The translations under genes were made by a program, and so were the position numbers. The notes beneath the pieces are model-generated. The model saw nothing but the letters and a program-made list of their open reading frames with translations. It was not told the DNA's origin and did not search any database. Of a stretch of 36,087 bases of DNA, positions 1-7,521 are shown in pieces. The stretch covers positions 1 to 36,087 of the forward strand of contig NZ_JAIQUM010000054.1 in the NCBI RefSeq assembly GCF_020075705.1. The letters are read 5' to 3'. Source of the stretch: Metabacillus rhizolycopersici (lineage in GTDB: Bacteria > Bacillota > Bacilli > Bacillales > Bacillaceae). Every line of letters begins with the position of its first letter. The first letter of the stretch is position 1.

Positions 1-119
1 ACCTTGCGTTAGATAAAAGAGTTGTTTGGACAAAAAGAAGGCTTGAGCCGTATGATGGGAAACTGTCACGTACGGTTCTTAGGGGAGTTAGGGGCAGTGA
101 TGCCCCTCGCTTACCCGAC
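1..119 (+). mobile_element. 3' end of a group II intron (domains V and VI)
   Basis: Positions 45-78 form a 34-nt domain V: the outer stem GAGCCGTA/TACGGTTC closes around an inner helix with a GGAA-type loop, the most conserved part of bacterial group II introns. Positions 79-119 form a domain VI-like hairpin (GGGGCA/TGCCCC) ending in TTACCCGAC, the usual 3' end of bacterial class C-type introns. Only the last ~120 nt are in the window, so the reverse-transcriptase ORF would lie upstream. Whether the intron is complete and active cannot be judged. The exact 3' splice site (119 or 120) is inferred. Confidence 0.85.
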
Positions 120-257
120 TTAACTAGTTTTGTATAGAGTATACATTTCTTAACCCTTAAAAGTATTTAAAATTGGAAAGTAGGTGAAAATGAATAACTA
201 GAAGAGATGTATAAGCGTGCGAATTAAATCATTTGGGAAGGGGGGAGATCCAAGACA

Positions 258-1391
258 GTGGAGAAAGCAAAGATTAGCGTCATTCAACTATTTGCCATGA
301 TGTTTTTATTTGAGATGGGGACTGCGGTGGTCCTAAGTTATGGAATAGAGGCTAAAAAAGACGCCTGGCTGGCCATTCTTTTAGGAATGGGTGGGGGAAT
401 GGTCTTATTTTCCGTTTATTACTTTTTATTTCGCCAATATCCAAACCTTCCACTTACCGGAGTTGCTAGAAAAATATTTGGTAAATACTTGGGGTGGATG
501 ATTGGTTTGTTATACATCCTCCTTTTTTTGTACATTGCCGCTAGAAATGTGCGTGAGATCAGTGATTTGCTGGTTTCATCGACTATGACCGAAACACCAT
601 TATTAGCCATCGCGCTCCTATTTGTTCTTGTCATTTGTTATGTACTTTATCTTGGGATTGAAGTATTAGCGAGGACAGCAGAAGTATTTATTGTCATTTT
701 GTTCTTGTTTGGGCTAACAGGGAACTTTTTGGTCTTTGCTTCAGCTAATATGGATTTTCATAATTTGCAGCCGTTTCTGGAAAATGGATGGAAACCCATC
801 GTAACGACAACATTTCCCAAGATTATCGTTTTCCCTTTTGGCGAAATGATTGTCTTTACGATGCTGCTTCCTTATTTGAATCAATCTGGATTAGTAAAAA
901 AAGTGTGGCTGTCTGCCTTAATTTCAAGTGGCTTAGTATTAAGTTGGACAACCAGTTTAAATATTACTGTTCTTGGTATCGAAGCAGTGGAGAAATCTAC
1001 GTTTCCTTTGTTATCAACCATCGGAAAGATCAACCTTTTGGATTTTATCCAACGCCTGGATGTTCTTGTTGTTTTCACCATGCTGATTACAGTGTTTTTT
1101 AAAACATCCATCTATTTGTATGGTGCCGTAATTGGAATGGTCGATTTATTCAAATTAAAAAATCATCAACAAATTCTTTTACCAACTGGGATTATTCTCA
1201 TTTTTTTTTCAATGATGATTGCCTCCGATTTTTCAGAACTTACGGAAGAAGGGTCTGTCTTTGAGTATTACCTTGCCATTCCTCTTCTTGCGATTGTTCC
1301 CTTGCTAATGCTGCTTATTACCGTGGTTCGAAACCACTTCAAGAAGAAAACTAAGGATGAAAAAATCAAATCAGAATCAGATGCAACATAA
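258..1391 (+). CDS. Spore germination receptor B-subunit permease (GerAB/YndE family)
   Basis: A 377-aa integral membrane protein of the endospore germination permease family (GerAB/GerKB/YndE), related to the APC amino-acid transporter fold. These proteins sit in the spore inner membrane and take part in germinant sensing with an A and a C subunit. About ten hydrophobic helices are visible and the C-terminus is a short charged tail rich in Lys, Glu and Asp, as usual for the family; the length is also typical. The GTG start is chosen because a strong AAGGGGGGAG ribosome binding site lies about 10 nt upstream. No gerAA or gerAC partner is visible: a group II intron end lies upstream and ktrAB downstream, so this is an orphan B subunit within the window. 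The partners could lie beyond the left edge on the far side of the intron. The germinant is unknown. Confidence 0.9.
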   Translation: MEKAKISVIQLFAMMFLFEMGTAVVLSYGIEAKKDAWLAILLGMGGGMVLFSVYYFLFRQYPNLPLTGVARKIFGKYLGWMIGLLYILLFLYIAARNVREISDLLVSSTMTETPLLAIALLFVLVICYVLYLGIEVLARTAEVFIVILFLFGLTGNFLVFASANMDFHNLQPFLENGWKPIVTTTFPKIIVFPFGEMIVFTMLLPYLNQSGLVKKVWLSALISSGLVLSWTTSLNITVLGIEAVEKSTFPLLSTIGKINLLDFIQRLDVLVVFTMLITVFFKTSIYLYGAVIGMVDLFKLKNHQQILLPTGIILIFFSMMIASDFSELTEEGSVFEYYLAIPLLAIVPLLMLLITVVRNHFKKKTKDEKIKSESDAT

Positions 1392-1412
1392 TCTATTTAT
1401 TGTGTTTTATCC

Positions 1413-1450
1413 AAAGCCTTCGGATTTAAGAAAATTCTGAAGGCATTTTT
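1413..1450 (+). terminator. Rho-independent terminator after gerAB
   Basis: The stem AAAGCCTTCGGA pairs with TCTGAAGGCATTT (one G-T pair) and is followed by a T run, about 20 nt past the stop codon of the germination gene. Confidence 0.8.
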
Positions 1451-1550
1451 GATTACCTATAAGCGTGATTATGTTAACTAGATATGTTTAAAACATCATT
1501 ATTTATAAATTGATTGATCAAAAAGCAAATGATTTTATTAGAAATTAGCA

Positions 1551-1579
1551 TTTACAACATTAAAAGATCGGAGTAATAT
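1551..1579 (+). promoter_or_regulatory. Sigma-A-type promoter of the ktrAB riboswitch transcript
   Basis: TTTACA at 1551-1556 and TAATAT at 1574-1579 are separated by exactly 17 nt. Transcription would start near 1586, just ahead of the riboswitch aptamer. Assignment is by consensus only. Confidence 0.6.
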
Positions 1580-1607
1580 ATCTGTTATTAATAAATCAAT
1601 CATCTTA

Positions 1608-1750
1608 ATCGCTGAATCCGTATGGAACGGAGGAACCAATTTTGCATCAATTATTTTTGTTGCTTGGGGTGAATCCTTTTTTGAAGGTAGGGTTACTTCT
1701 TGACCCGAATCCGACAGCTAACTTCGTAAGCGTTAGGGAGAGGATGGTGA
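1608..1750 (+). promoter_or_regulatory. Cyclic di-AMP riboswitch (ydaO/yuaA motif)
   Basis: The leader carries the conserved blocks of the ydaO-yuaA aptamer in order: GCTGAATCC, GGAACGGAGGAACCAATTTT, TTGGGGTGAATCC, a GGGTTACTTCTTGACCCGAA hairpin, CCGACAGCTAAC, and AGGGAGAGGATGG. This class binds c-di-AMP and, in Bacillus, precedes ktrAB (yuaA-yubG). Here it is followed at once by an intrinsic terminator and then ktrA. The expected logic is that high c-di-AMP stabilises the aptamer and favours termination, reducing potassium uptake. The exact aptamer ends are approximate. Confidence 0.93.
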
Positions 1751-1772
1751 AACTTGTGATCGAAAATAACTT

Positions 1773-1803
1773 GACCACGGGGTAATCCTCTGTGGTCTTT
1801 TTT
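1773..1803 (+). terminator. Expression-platform terminator of the c-di-AMP riboswitch
   Basis: GACCAC (1773-1778) pairs with GTGGTC (1792-1797) and is followed by TTTTTT. It sits between the aptamer and ktrA, so it is the regulated terminator, not the end of an upstream gene. Confidence 0.88.
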
Positions 1804-1869
1804 AGTTGGATTTTTATATTTTTATGACAAGAAACAAATACTAAAAGAAACATAACTAGGAAGGTCTAT

Positions 1870-2535
1870 ATGAAAAAATCATTAAAATCTTTTGCTGTAT
1901 TTGGGTTAGGAAGCTTTGGAGGAACAATAATAAAAGAGTTCCATGAAATGGGTGTTGAAGTAATCGCAGTTGATAAAGATGAGGCAAAAGTCAATGAGTA
2001 TATGAACTATGCAACGTATGCAGTTTGTGCAGATGCAGTTGATGAAACTGTCTTAAATCAGCTTGGTGTTCGTAATGTTGATCATGCCTTCGTTTCTTTT
2101 GGGAATAATATGCAATCAAGTATATTAACTTCATTGTTACTCAAAGAAATGGGTGTCCGCAAAGTTTGGGTGAAAGCTCAGAATGAATATCATTCAAAAG
2201 TTCTTGAGAAAATTGGTGTTGATAGAGTCATTCACCCAGAACGTGATATGGCAAAAAGAATTGCCCATCACATTGTGTCAGATAAAATGATTGATTTTAT
2301 TGAGCTATCTAAAGATTACAGTATTGTAGAAATTAGAGTAACCAAAAAGCTTGACCACTGTAACTTAGGTGAAATCAATGTACGTGCAAATTATGGATGC
2401 ACGATTGTCGGTATTCAACGTCATGGTGAATTTATTGTTTCTCCTTCTGCTGAACAAGTGATTTATACAGACGATGTGTTAATCGTAATTGGACATAATA
2501 AAGACATTGCTAGATTTGAAGAAGAAGGCGTTTAA
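1870..2535 (+). CDS. ktrA: Potassium uptake regulatory subunit KtrA (RCK protein)
   Basis: A 221-aa cytoplasmic RCK/TrkA-N protein that forms the octameric gating ring on KtrB and couples nucleotide and c-di-AMP binding to potassium transport. A Rossmann nucleotide-binding motif (GLGSFGG, residues about 13-19) is followed by an acidic residue after the second strand (VIAVDKDE), typical of NAD/ATP-binding RCK domains. The C-terminal ~80 residues match an RCK_C domain, the usual c-di-AMP site in Bacilli. Length agrees with Bacillus KtrA (~222 aa). The ATG is preceded by AGGAAGG. The gene lies under a c-di-AMP riboswitch and ends 2 nt before ktrB, so c-di-AMP probably acts at both the RNA and protein level, as known for this system. 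Confidence 0.95.
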   Translation: MKKSLKSFAVFGLGSFGGTIIKEFHEMGVEVIAVDKDEAKVNEYMNYATYAVCADAVDETVLNQLGVRNVDHAFVSFGNNMQSSILTSLLLKEMGVRKVWVKAQNEYHSKVLEKIGVDRVIHPERDMAKRIAHHIVSDKMIDFIELSKDYSIVEIRVTKKLDHCNLGEINVRANYGCTIVGIQRHGEFIVSPSAEQVIYTDDVLIVIGHNKDIARFEEEGV

Positions 2536-2537
2536 CT

Positions 2538-3863
2538 ATGAAGACGAAATATATTAAATTAAATCCTTCTCAACTGCTTGTACTAGTGTTCCTATTTTTT
2601 ATCATCTTAGGAACACTACTGTTAAAATTGCCTATTTCAACAACTACTCCTATTAGTTTGACTGATGCTCTTTTTACCGTAACATCTGCTATGACGGTCA
2701 CAGGTCTTGCTGTAGTGGATACAGGTACTGTCTTTACAACTTTTGGACAATTAGTGATTCTCATGCTTATACAAGTCGGTGGGCTGGGAATTATGTCCTT
2801 TGCGGTTCTTATTTTTATTATGTTAGGGAAAAAAATAGGATTTAAAGAGAGATTGATCATACAACAATCTCTAAATCAAACTTCTTTAGGTGGGGTAATA
2901 AAATTAGTTAAAAACTTATTTATATACTCCTTTAGCATTGAAATTATTGCTATGTTGATTTTAGCTATAAGATGGGTTCCAGAGTACGGATGGGGAAAAG
3001 GAATGTATTATAGCTTTTTCCACTCTATTTCAGCTTTTAATAATGCTGGATTCTCTATATGGTCAGACAGTTTGATGAAATATGTAGGCGATCCATTAAT
3101 AAACCTTGTTATCACGTTCCTATTTATTATCGGAGGGATAGGTTTTACTGTTTTATCGGATATATGGTATAAACGCAGCTTTAAAAAGTTAAGTCTTCAT
3201 TCAAAGTTGATGATAGGTGGTACTTTTATGATTAATTTGTTGGCAATGATTATTGTTTTCTCCTTAGAATACAGTAATCCTAATACGTTAGGAACATTAT
3301 CATCACTAAGCGATAAACTGTGGGCATCCTATTTCCAAGCAGTAACAACTCGTACAGCTGGGTTTAATACACTTGATATTGGAAGTTTACACGAAGCAAC
3401 TATTACGTTCATGTTACTCTTAATGTTTGTTGGAGCAGGAAGTGCCTCGACAGGTGGAGGAATTAAACTTACAACATTTTTAGTTATCGTCTTCTCAGTA
3501 TTAACCTTTTTGAAAGGAAAAAGCCAAATTACTATCGGAAATAGAGCCATAAAAGATAAAGTTATTGTCCGATCCCTTGCGATTTCAACAATAAGTTTAT
3601 TATTTATTTTCTTAGCTGTATTCCTTTTAAATATTACAGAACCAGAACCATTTTTAAAGATATTATTTGAAGTTATTTCGGCTTTTGGTACAGTAGGGTT
3701 ATCCATGGGAATAACAGCAGATCTTTCAGACATTGGTAAGATAATCATTGTGTTTATCATGTTCTTGGGCAAATTAGGACCTTTAACTTTAGCCTTCTCA
3801 CTAGCAACAAAACTTGAACAAGAAAAAATTCGATATCCAAGTGAAGATATTCTAACAGGTTAA
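2538..3863 (+). CDS. ktrB: Potassium-translocating subunit KtrB (Trk/Ktr/HKT family)
   Basis: A 441-aa polytopic membrane protein of the Trk/Ktr/HKT superfamily, which moves K+ (with Na+ coupling in Ktr systems) across the cytoplasmic membrane. The four M1-P-M2 repeats can be followed through their selectivity-filter segments: TVTGLAVVD, NNAGFSIWS, TRTAGFNTLD and FGTVGLSMGI, each with the conserved filter glycine. The length is normal. It starts 2 nt after ktrA and the two are surely co-transcribed and co-regulated by the upstream c-di-AMP riboswitch. No strong terminator is visible directly behind it; only a weak CTATTT/AAATAG inverted repeat lies at about 3875-3915. Confidence 0.95.
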   Translation: MKTKYIKLNPSQLLVLVFLFFIILGTLLLKLPISTTTPISLTDALFTVTSAMTVTGLAVVDTGTVFTTFGQLVILMLIQVGGLGIMSFAVLIFIMLGKKIGFKERLIIQQSLNQTSLGGVIKLVKNLFIYSFSIEIIAMLILAIRWVPEYGWGKGMYYSFFHSISAFNNAGFSIWSDSLMKYVGDPLINLVITFLFIIGGIGFTVLSDIWYKRSFKKLSLHSKLMIGGTFMINLLAMIIVFSLEYSNPNTLGTLSSLSDKLWASYFQAVTTRTAGFNTLDIGSLHEATITFMLLLMFVGAGSASTGGGIKLTTFLVIVFSVLTFLKGKSQITIGNRAIKDKVIVRSLAISTISLLFIFLAVFLLNITEPEPFLKILFEVISAFGTVGLSMGITADLSDIGKIIIVFIMFLGKLGPLTLAFSLATKLEQEKIRYPSEDILTG

Positions 3864-3937
3864 AATTTTTTGTTTTCTATTTAACAAGCTACTACATTAG
3901 TTCAACAAATAGAAAAAAAGGAGCTTCTAATTTGAAG

Positions 3938-4343
3938 TGACCCCATAAAGTTAGACAGGCTATTTCGTTAGGCGGCTTGTTGGGTATGAGCTCGGTATTG
4001 TACCGGGCTCATACTTTTTAATTTTGCCTTGATCCGTTTGTGATTATAGTATTCTATATATTTTGCTAATTCTTGCTTAAAGTGTTCTACACTTTCAAAT
4101 TCTTTTAGATAAAAAAATTCTGATTTCATGATGCCAAAGAAACTTTCAATGACGGCGTTATCGTAACAGTTCCCTTTGCGTGACATACTTTGCGTAATGC
4201 CACGTTTACTAAGGGCATTTCGGTATTGTTTCATTTGATAGTGCCAACCTTGATCAGAATGAATAAGGAGTGTGTCCTCGTTTGTTAATCGTTCAAAGGC
4301 CTGATCTAGCATCGTTGAAACAAGTGAATAGGTTGGTCTACCA
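3938..4343 (-). mobile_element. Truncated IS3-family (IS150-like) insertion sequence remnant
   Basis: The terminus TGACCCCATAAAGTTAGACA at 3938 is a typical IS3/IS150-group inverted repeat. Inside lies the C-terminal part of the orfB transposase. The other end is missing: similarity to the transposase stops near 4340, where unrelated sequence and an in-frame stop appear. The copy cannot transpose by itself. Confidence 0.8.
3968..4312 (-). pseudogene. IS3-family transposase OrfB, C-terminal fragment
   Basis: 114 residues of the rve integrase core. The second catalytic Asp is in HSDQGWHYQ and the catalytic Glu in NAVIESFFG, followed by the usual YYNHKRIKAKL and MSPVQYR motifs. The first catalytic Asp and everything upstream are absent. 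The frame stays open about ten codons before this ATG (GRPTYSLVST, matching the family), so the ATG is an internal methionine and the true remnant starts near 4340. It is inactive. Confidence 0.88.
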
Positions 4344-4462
4344 TGAAAATAAACTTCTGTAATTCAGTGAAAAAGGCAATACTTAATAAGACGCAGCTCA
4401 TTCATTTTTTTAAAAGGGGAGAGCGCCTGATTCATTGATCTATTGTAGGAAAATGGCCTGAA

Positions 4463-4840
4463 TTAAGATGCTTCAGGTTCTTGTAACGTAACTGTGTATC
4501 CCAAACTTTTGAGTCTTCGAAGTGAATGTCGTACAATGGATTGCTGTCTCTGTTTATCAAAGTAGTCTTCGCCTAAGTCTACATACATTTCTTTTCGTGT
4601 TAAGAGATAATAAGCTATTCTCAACATGGCATGAGCGACGACAATTCCTGCTCGTATCTTACCTTTTCGTGAAGCTGTACGCCTATACAGTGCTCCGAGA
4701 TAGTTTTTAGATCTTCTTAATGAAGTAACACGATCAAACAAAACTGGGAGTAAGGCATATTTAGCTAAAGGGGAGTAATGTTCAATAAAAGTAACGAAGC
4801 AAGCAGCCAGGTGGTATGTTTTTTTAAAATATACTACCAT
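4463..4840 (-). pseudogene. IS110-family transposase, C-terminal fragment
   Basis: The last ~80 residues match the C-terminal (Transposase_20) domain of IS110/IS116/IS902 transposases: YRRTASRKGKIRAG, VAHAMLRIAYYLL, YVDLGEDYFDK and a terminal RRLKSLGY. The N-terminal RuvC-like DEDD domain is missing, and residues 1-40 of the open frame do not look like the family, so the element was cut near residue 42. It lies next to the IS3 remnant, which marks this as a region of repeated insertion and decay. Confidence 0.75.
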
Positions 4841-4949
4841 TTTTGTGACAAATAGAATAAATATCTAACTATTTGGATAAATTATCAACGATTTGCATAA
4901 TAAACATTCTATATAAAGGTGAAGGCTGGCTTAAAAGGATCAAATTCGA

Positions 4950-5078
4950 ATGGTTATTGAAACAGACCCAGAGGTAAAACAAATGGTTAACAAAATCAAG
5001 CAATCAACAGGTAAATCGATCAAAGAGATTATTGAAACTTTAATCAGGAGAGAGTATCGACAATTAAATCTTGATTAA
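4950..5078 (+). CDS. Small protein with ribbon-helix-helix-like features
   Basis: A 42-aa ORF opening MVIETDPEVKQ and ending RREYRQLNLD. An initial short strand (MVIETDPEV), then a helix (KQMVNKIKQS), a GKS turn and a second helix (IKEIIETLIRREYRQ) fit the MetJ/Arc ribbon-helix-helix pattern of small DNA-binding proteins, but so short a sequence gives little certainty. The upstream AGG ribosome binding site is weak (AAAAGGATC, about 9 nt before the ATG). It ends 14 nt before the next gene, which has its own good site, so the two may be co-transcribed. No toxin partner is evident. It may also be the C-terminal part of a decayed longer gene. Confidence 0.45.
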   Translation: MVIETDPEVKQMVNKIKQSTGKSIKEIIETLIRREYRQLNLD

Positions 5079-5092
5079 AACGAGGTGAAAAA

Positions 5093-5668
5093 ATGACAAT
5101 ACAAGAAGGGATTAACAAAGTAGAACAAGCTTATCAAAAAATCCATGGTGCAAATAATTTGATAAATGATGCGATAATGAATGCATTTCTATTTTCATGG
5201 CGATGGTGGTTGGGAATTGCATTATTCATCATACCTTGGATAGTTTGGTTTAGGATTAGAAAAAAAGAAAGCTCAGATCGATTACTTTATGCAGGTTTAA
5301 TCTCTATACTTATCGGTCTGGTAATTGATTTTTTTGCAGTATCGATGGGGAAATGGTCATACCCAATAAAATTGATTCCTAATTCAGGCGTATTGTTTCT
5401 TCCTTATCATATATCTATGCTTCCAGTGGCAGTCATGTTCACCCTTCAAATTAAGCCAAGTTTTAATCCATTTGTAAAAGCTGTTATTTTTGCAGGCTTT
5501 GGTGCATTTATAGGAATGCGATTATTTGTGATGATTGATTTTTATGACCCTAAAGGCTGGCCATCTATATATGATTTCTTTATTTTTCTTTTCATTTACT
5601 TAGTGGCATACTGGTTTAGTATAAGAGATAATTTTGACAAAATTAAGATGGATAATAAGGAAGATTAA
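5093..5668 (+). CDS. CBO0543-type polytopic membrane protein, function unknown
   Basis: A 191-aa membrane protein with about five hydrophobic helices (near residues 38-53, 65-84, 100-118, 129-147 and 158-174). The central part, WSYPIKLIPNSG...LPYHISMLPVAV, matches the W-x-YP-x-KLxP / LPY-LPV pattern I associate with the CBO0543 family of Bacillus/Clostridium membrane proteins, whose role is not established. The ATG has a good GAGGTG site. The N-terminal ~35 residues are amphipathic and longer than in most members. It follows a tiny possible DNA-binding ORF and sits beside IS remnants, so it is accessory. Confidence 0.7.
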   Translation: MTIQEGINKVEQAYQKIHGANNLINDAIMNAFLFSWRWWLGIALFIIPWIVWFRIRKKESSDRLLYAGLISILIGLVIDFFAVSMGKWSYPIKLIPNSGVLFLPYHISMLPVAVMFTLQIKPSFNPFVKAVIFAGFGAFIGMRLFVMIDFYDPKGWPSIYDFFIFLFIYLVAYWFSIRDNFDKIKMDNKED

Positions 5669-5766
5669 AATCCTCTTTAACTTTATTGAACTAATTTTCT
5701 ATAGTTAAATTAGAGCAAGCAAGCTTCAACAGCCTTTAATAATATTGTAGGTCTTCAAAAAAAACG

Positions 5767-5794
5767 GGCGCGTTTATCGAGCAACGCGTCTTTT
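5767..5794 (+). terminator. Hairpin downstream of the CBO0543-type gene; rest of 5669-5933 empty
   Basis: GGCGCGTT (5767-5774) pairs with AACGCGTC (5783-5790) and is followed by TTTT, about 100 nt past the stop codon. The hairpin is framed by a wider inverted repeat (TTCAACA near 5727, TGTTGAA near 5813), so it may be the core of a small interspersed repeat and not a dedicated terminator. Nothing else is recognisable between 5669 and 5933. Confidence 0.45.
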
Positions 5795-5933
5795 GGTATT
5801 GGGCCAGGGAGATTGTTGAACAGCACCCTTAAATAAAATTAGATATTTATGTTAATGTCTAGAAAAGATTATGAAGGTTCAGACTTAGGTTAACTGACTG
5901 TTTAGTTTACCAATGAGGGTTCTCAAAGATTTA

Positions 5934-5973
5934 AAAGAAAAACCCAACCTTACCATTATGGAAGATTGGGTTT
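5934..5973 (-). terminator. Rho-independent terminator of the aldo/keto reductase gene
   Basis: On the minus strand AAACCCAATCTTCC pairs with the complementary arm ending AAGGTTGGGTTT and is followed by TTTTTCTTTT, about 25 nt past the reductase stop codon. Confidence 0.8.
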
Positions 5974-5996
5974 CCTTCTATTTATCAGCAAAACAC

Positions 5997-6977
5997 TTAG
6001 TTGTGACCAACTATTGGATGTGGTATATATGGCTCTTCAAGAAACGCAATTTCTTCAGGTGTAAGCTTAACCGATAAAGCACCTACAGCATCTTCAAGAT
6101 GTGGTATTTTCGTAGCACCAATTATAGGAGCTGTTACTGGTTCTTTCTGTAGTAACCAGGCAAGTGCGATGTGTGTACGAGGGATACCATGTTTTTTTGC
6201 GATGGATGCTACTCGCTCCACAACCAATCGATCGGCGCCCACAGTCGCATCGTATTTAGATTTTTGAATTTGATCTGTCTCGGAACGATGCGTTGTTACT
6301 GACCAATCACGCGTTAATCTCCCTGATGCAAGAGGGCTATATGGAGTGACACCAATTTTCTCTTCCTTACAAAGAGGTAACATTTCTCGTTCCTCTTCAC
6401 GGTATATTAGGTTTAAATGGTTCTGCATGGACACGAACTTAGTCCAACCATTTTTTTCTGCCACATGTAATGCCTTTTGGAACTGCCAAGCATACATGGC
6501 AGAAGCACCAATGTATCTTGCTTTTCCAGCCTTCACCACGTCATGTAATGCTTCCATCGTTTCTTCAATAGGGGTATTGTAATCCCAGCGATGGATGATA
6601 TAAAGATCTACATAATCAGTTTCCAACCTCTTAAGACTTTTATCGATTTCACTCATAATTGCTTTTCGGGAAAGACCAGATCCGTTTGGACCTTCATGCA
6701 TTTGTCCATGTACTTTAGTTGCTATTACAACTTCATCACGATTAGCATAATCCTTAAGAGCTCGTCCAAGATATTCCTCGCTTGTGCCCAGTGAGTATAC
6801 ATTTGCTGTATCAAAAAAATTAATCCCTAAGTCGAGGGCTTTTTTTATAACGGGGCGAGAGTCCTCTTCATTAAGTACCCATTGGTGAAACCATTTGTTA
6901 GCGTCCCCAAAACCCATACATCCAAGACAAAGTCGAGATACATCTAAGCCTGTATTACCAAGTTTCACATATTCCAT
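5997..6977 (-). CDS. Aldo/keto reductase, YajO-like
   Basis: A 326-aa NADPH-dependent oxidoreductase of the aldo/keto reductase superfamily (TIM barrel, cytoplasmic). The catalytic tetrad is complete: D56 and Y61 (FFDTANVYS), K88 (ATKVH) and H129 (IIHRWDYNTPIEET). The closest family I recognise is E. coli YajO: the same LCLGCMxFG opening, RWDYNTPIEE block, FVSMQxHxNLIYREEEREMLPLC and a PHPxVG C-terminus. Substrates in this group are small aldehydes and ketones; the physiological one is unknown. Just upstream lie an HPr-like gene on the same strand and a divergent AraC-type regulator. In E. coli the related arrangement YqhC/YqhD-DkgA responds to reactive aldehydes, so an aldehyde-response role is a reasonable inference only. 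Confidence 0.92.
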   Translation of the reverse strand: MEYVKLGNTGLDVSRLCLGCMGFGDANKWFHQWVLNEEDSRPVIKKALDLGINFFDTANVYSLGTSEEYLGRALKDYANRDEVVIATKVHGQMHEGPNGSGLSRKAIMSEIDKSLKRLETDYVDLYIIHRWDYNTPIEETMEALHDVVKAGKARYIGASAMYAWQFQKALHVAEKNGWTKFVSMQNHLNLIYREEEREMLPLCKEEKIGVTPYSPLASGRLTRDWSVTTHRSETDQIQKSKYDATVGADRLVVERVASIAKKHGIPRTHIALAWLLQKEPVTAPIIGATKIPHLEDAVGALSVKLTPEEIAFLEEPYIPHPIVGHN

Positions 6978-7066
6978 TTGATATTCCTCACTTTCTAAAT
7001 GATATAAGAAATAAAAAGATATAGATCGTGTATATAATTTTCATTTATTAGACATAGATTCCACTA

Positions 7067-7342
7067 TTACTTGATAATTTTCTTTTTAACTAAACAGTTT
7101 TCTATTGTTTCTAGAGCTTGAAGCTGGTCAACTCCTTCAGCCGTGAGACTAAATTCAGAGCCATTTTCAATTCCTAATGACATAACATCCATGATAGACT
7201 CAGGAGAGTTTTTTAAGTCAACTGATTTCCCTTTATATTCAAGATAAATCTTAGATGTAAATATACAAGCAACTCTTACTAGAAGGGTTGCTGGACGAGC
7301 AAATCCCGAACTCATAGTGACCTTATACTGTTTTGCTATCAT
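7067..7342 (-). CDS. HPr-like protein lacking the phosphorylatable histidine
   Basis: A 91-residue HPr-fold protein. The start is placed at 7342 because AGGAG sits 8 nt before this ATG; the in-frame ATG at 7375 would add 11 residues and has no site. The match to Bacillus HPr is clear (KQYKVTMSSG, ARPATLLV, LEYKGKSVDLK, SIMDVMSLGI, EGVDQLQAL), but the GIHARPAT active site reads GFARPAT: Ile14-His15 is replaced by one Phe, so it cannot accept phosphate from enzyme I. The regulatory serine (Ser46 in HPr; here S49 in SIMDVMSL) is kept behind a four-residue insertion (NSPE). By analogy with Crh, which also lacks His15 and acts through phospho-Ser46 and CcpA, this may be a purely regulatory HPr. 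It lies upstream of the aldo/keto reductase on the same strand. Confidence 0.82.
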   Translation of the reverse strand: MIAKQYKVTMSSGFARPATLLVRVACIFTSKIYLEYKGKSVDLKNSPESIMDVMSLGIENGSEFSLTAEGVDQLQALETIENCLVKKKIIK

Positions 7343-7521
7343 TTTCTCTACTCCTATTTTTACTTTGGAATCCATGTATTCTTATTATGCAACATATATC
7401 AAAGCAATCGTTATCCCATTAGTATCAAGTTTTTGCCTAATCCTCTCAAAACCCCTTACTCAATCAACGAATATAAGGTAGAATGAAATAAATGAAGATG
7501 AAGGGGAAAGGAGAGTAAGGT

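Noticed and set aside
3329..3772. 147-codon minus-strand ORF inside ktrB
   Set aside because: Antisense shadow of a conserved membrane protein gene.
5997..6977. Potassium channel beta-subunit assignment for the aldo/keto reductase
   Set aside because: Sequence blocks agree better with YajO-type reductases, and ktrAB is a different kind of potassium system 2 kb away with no link.
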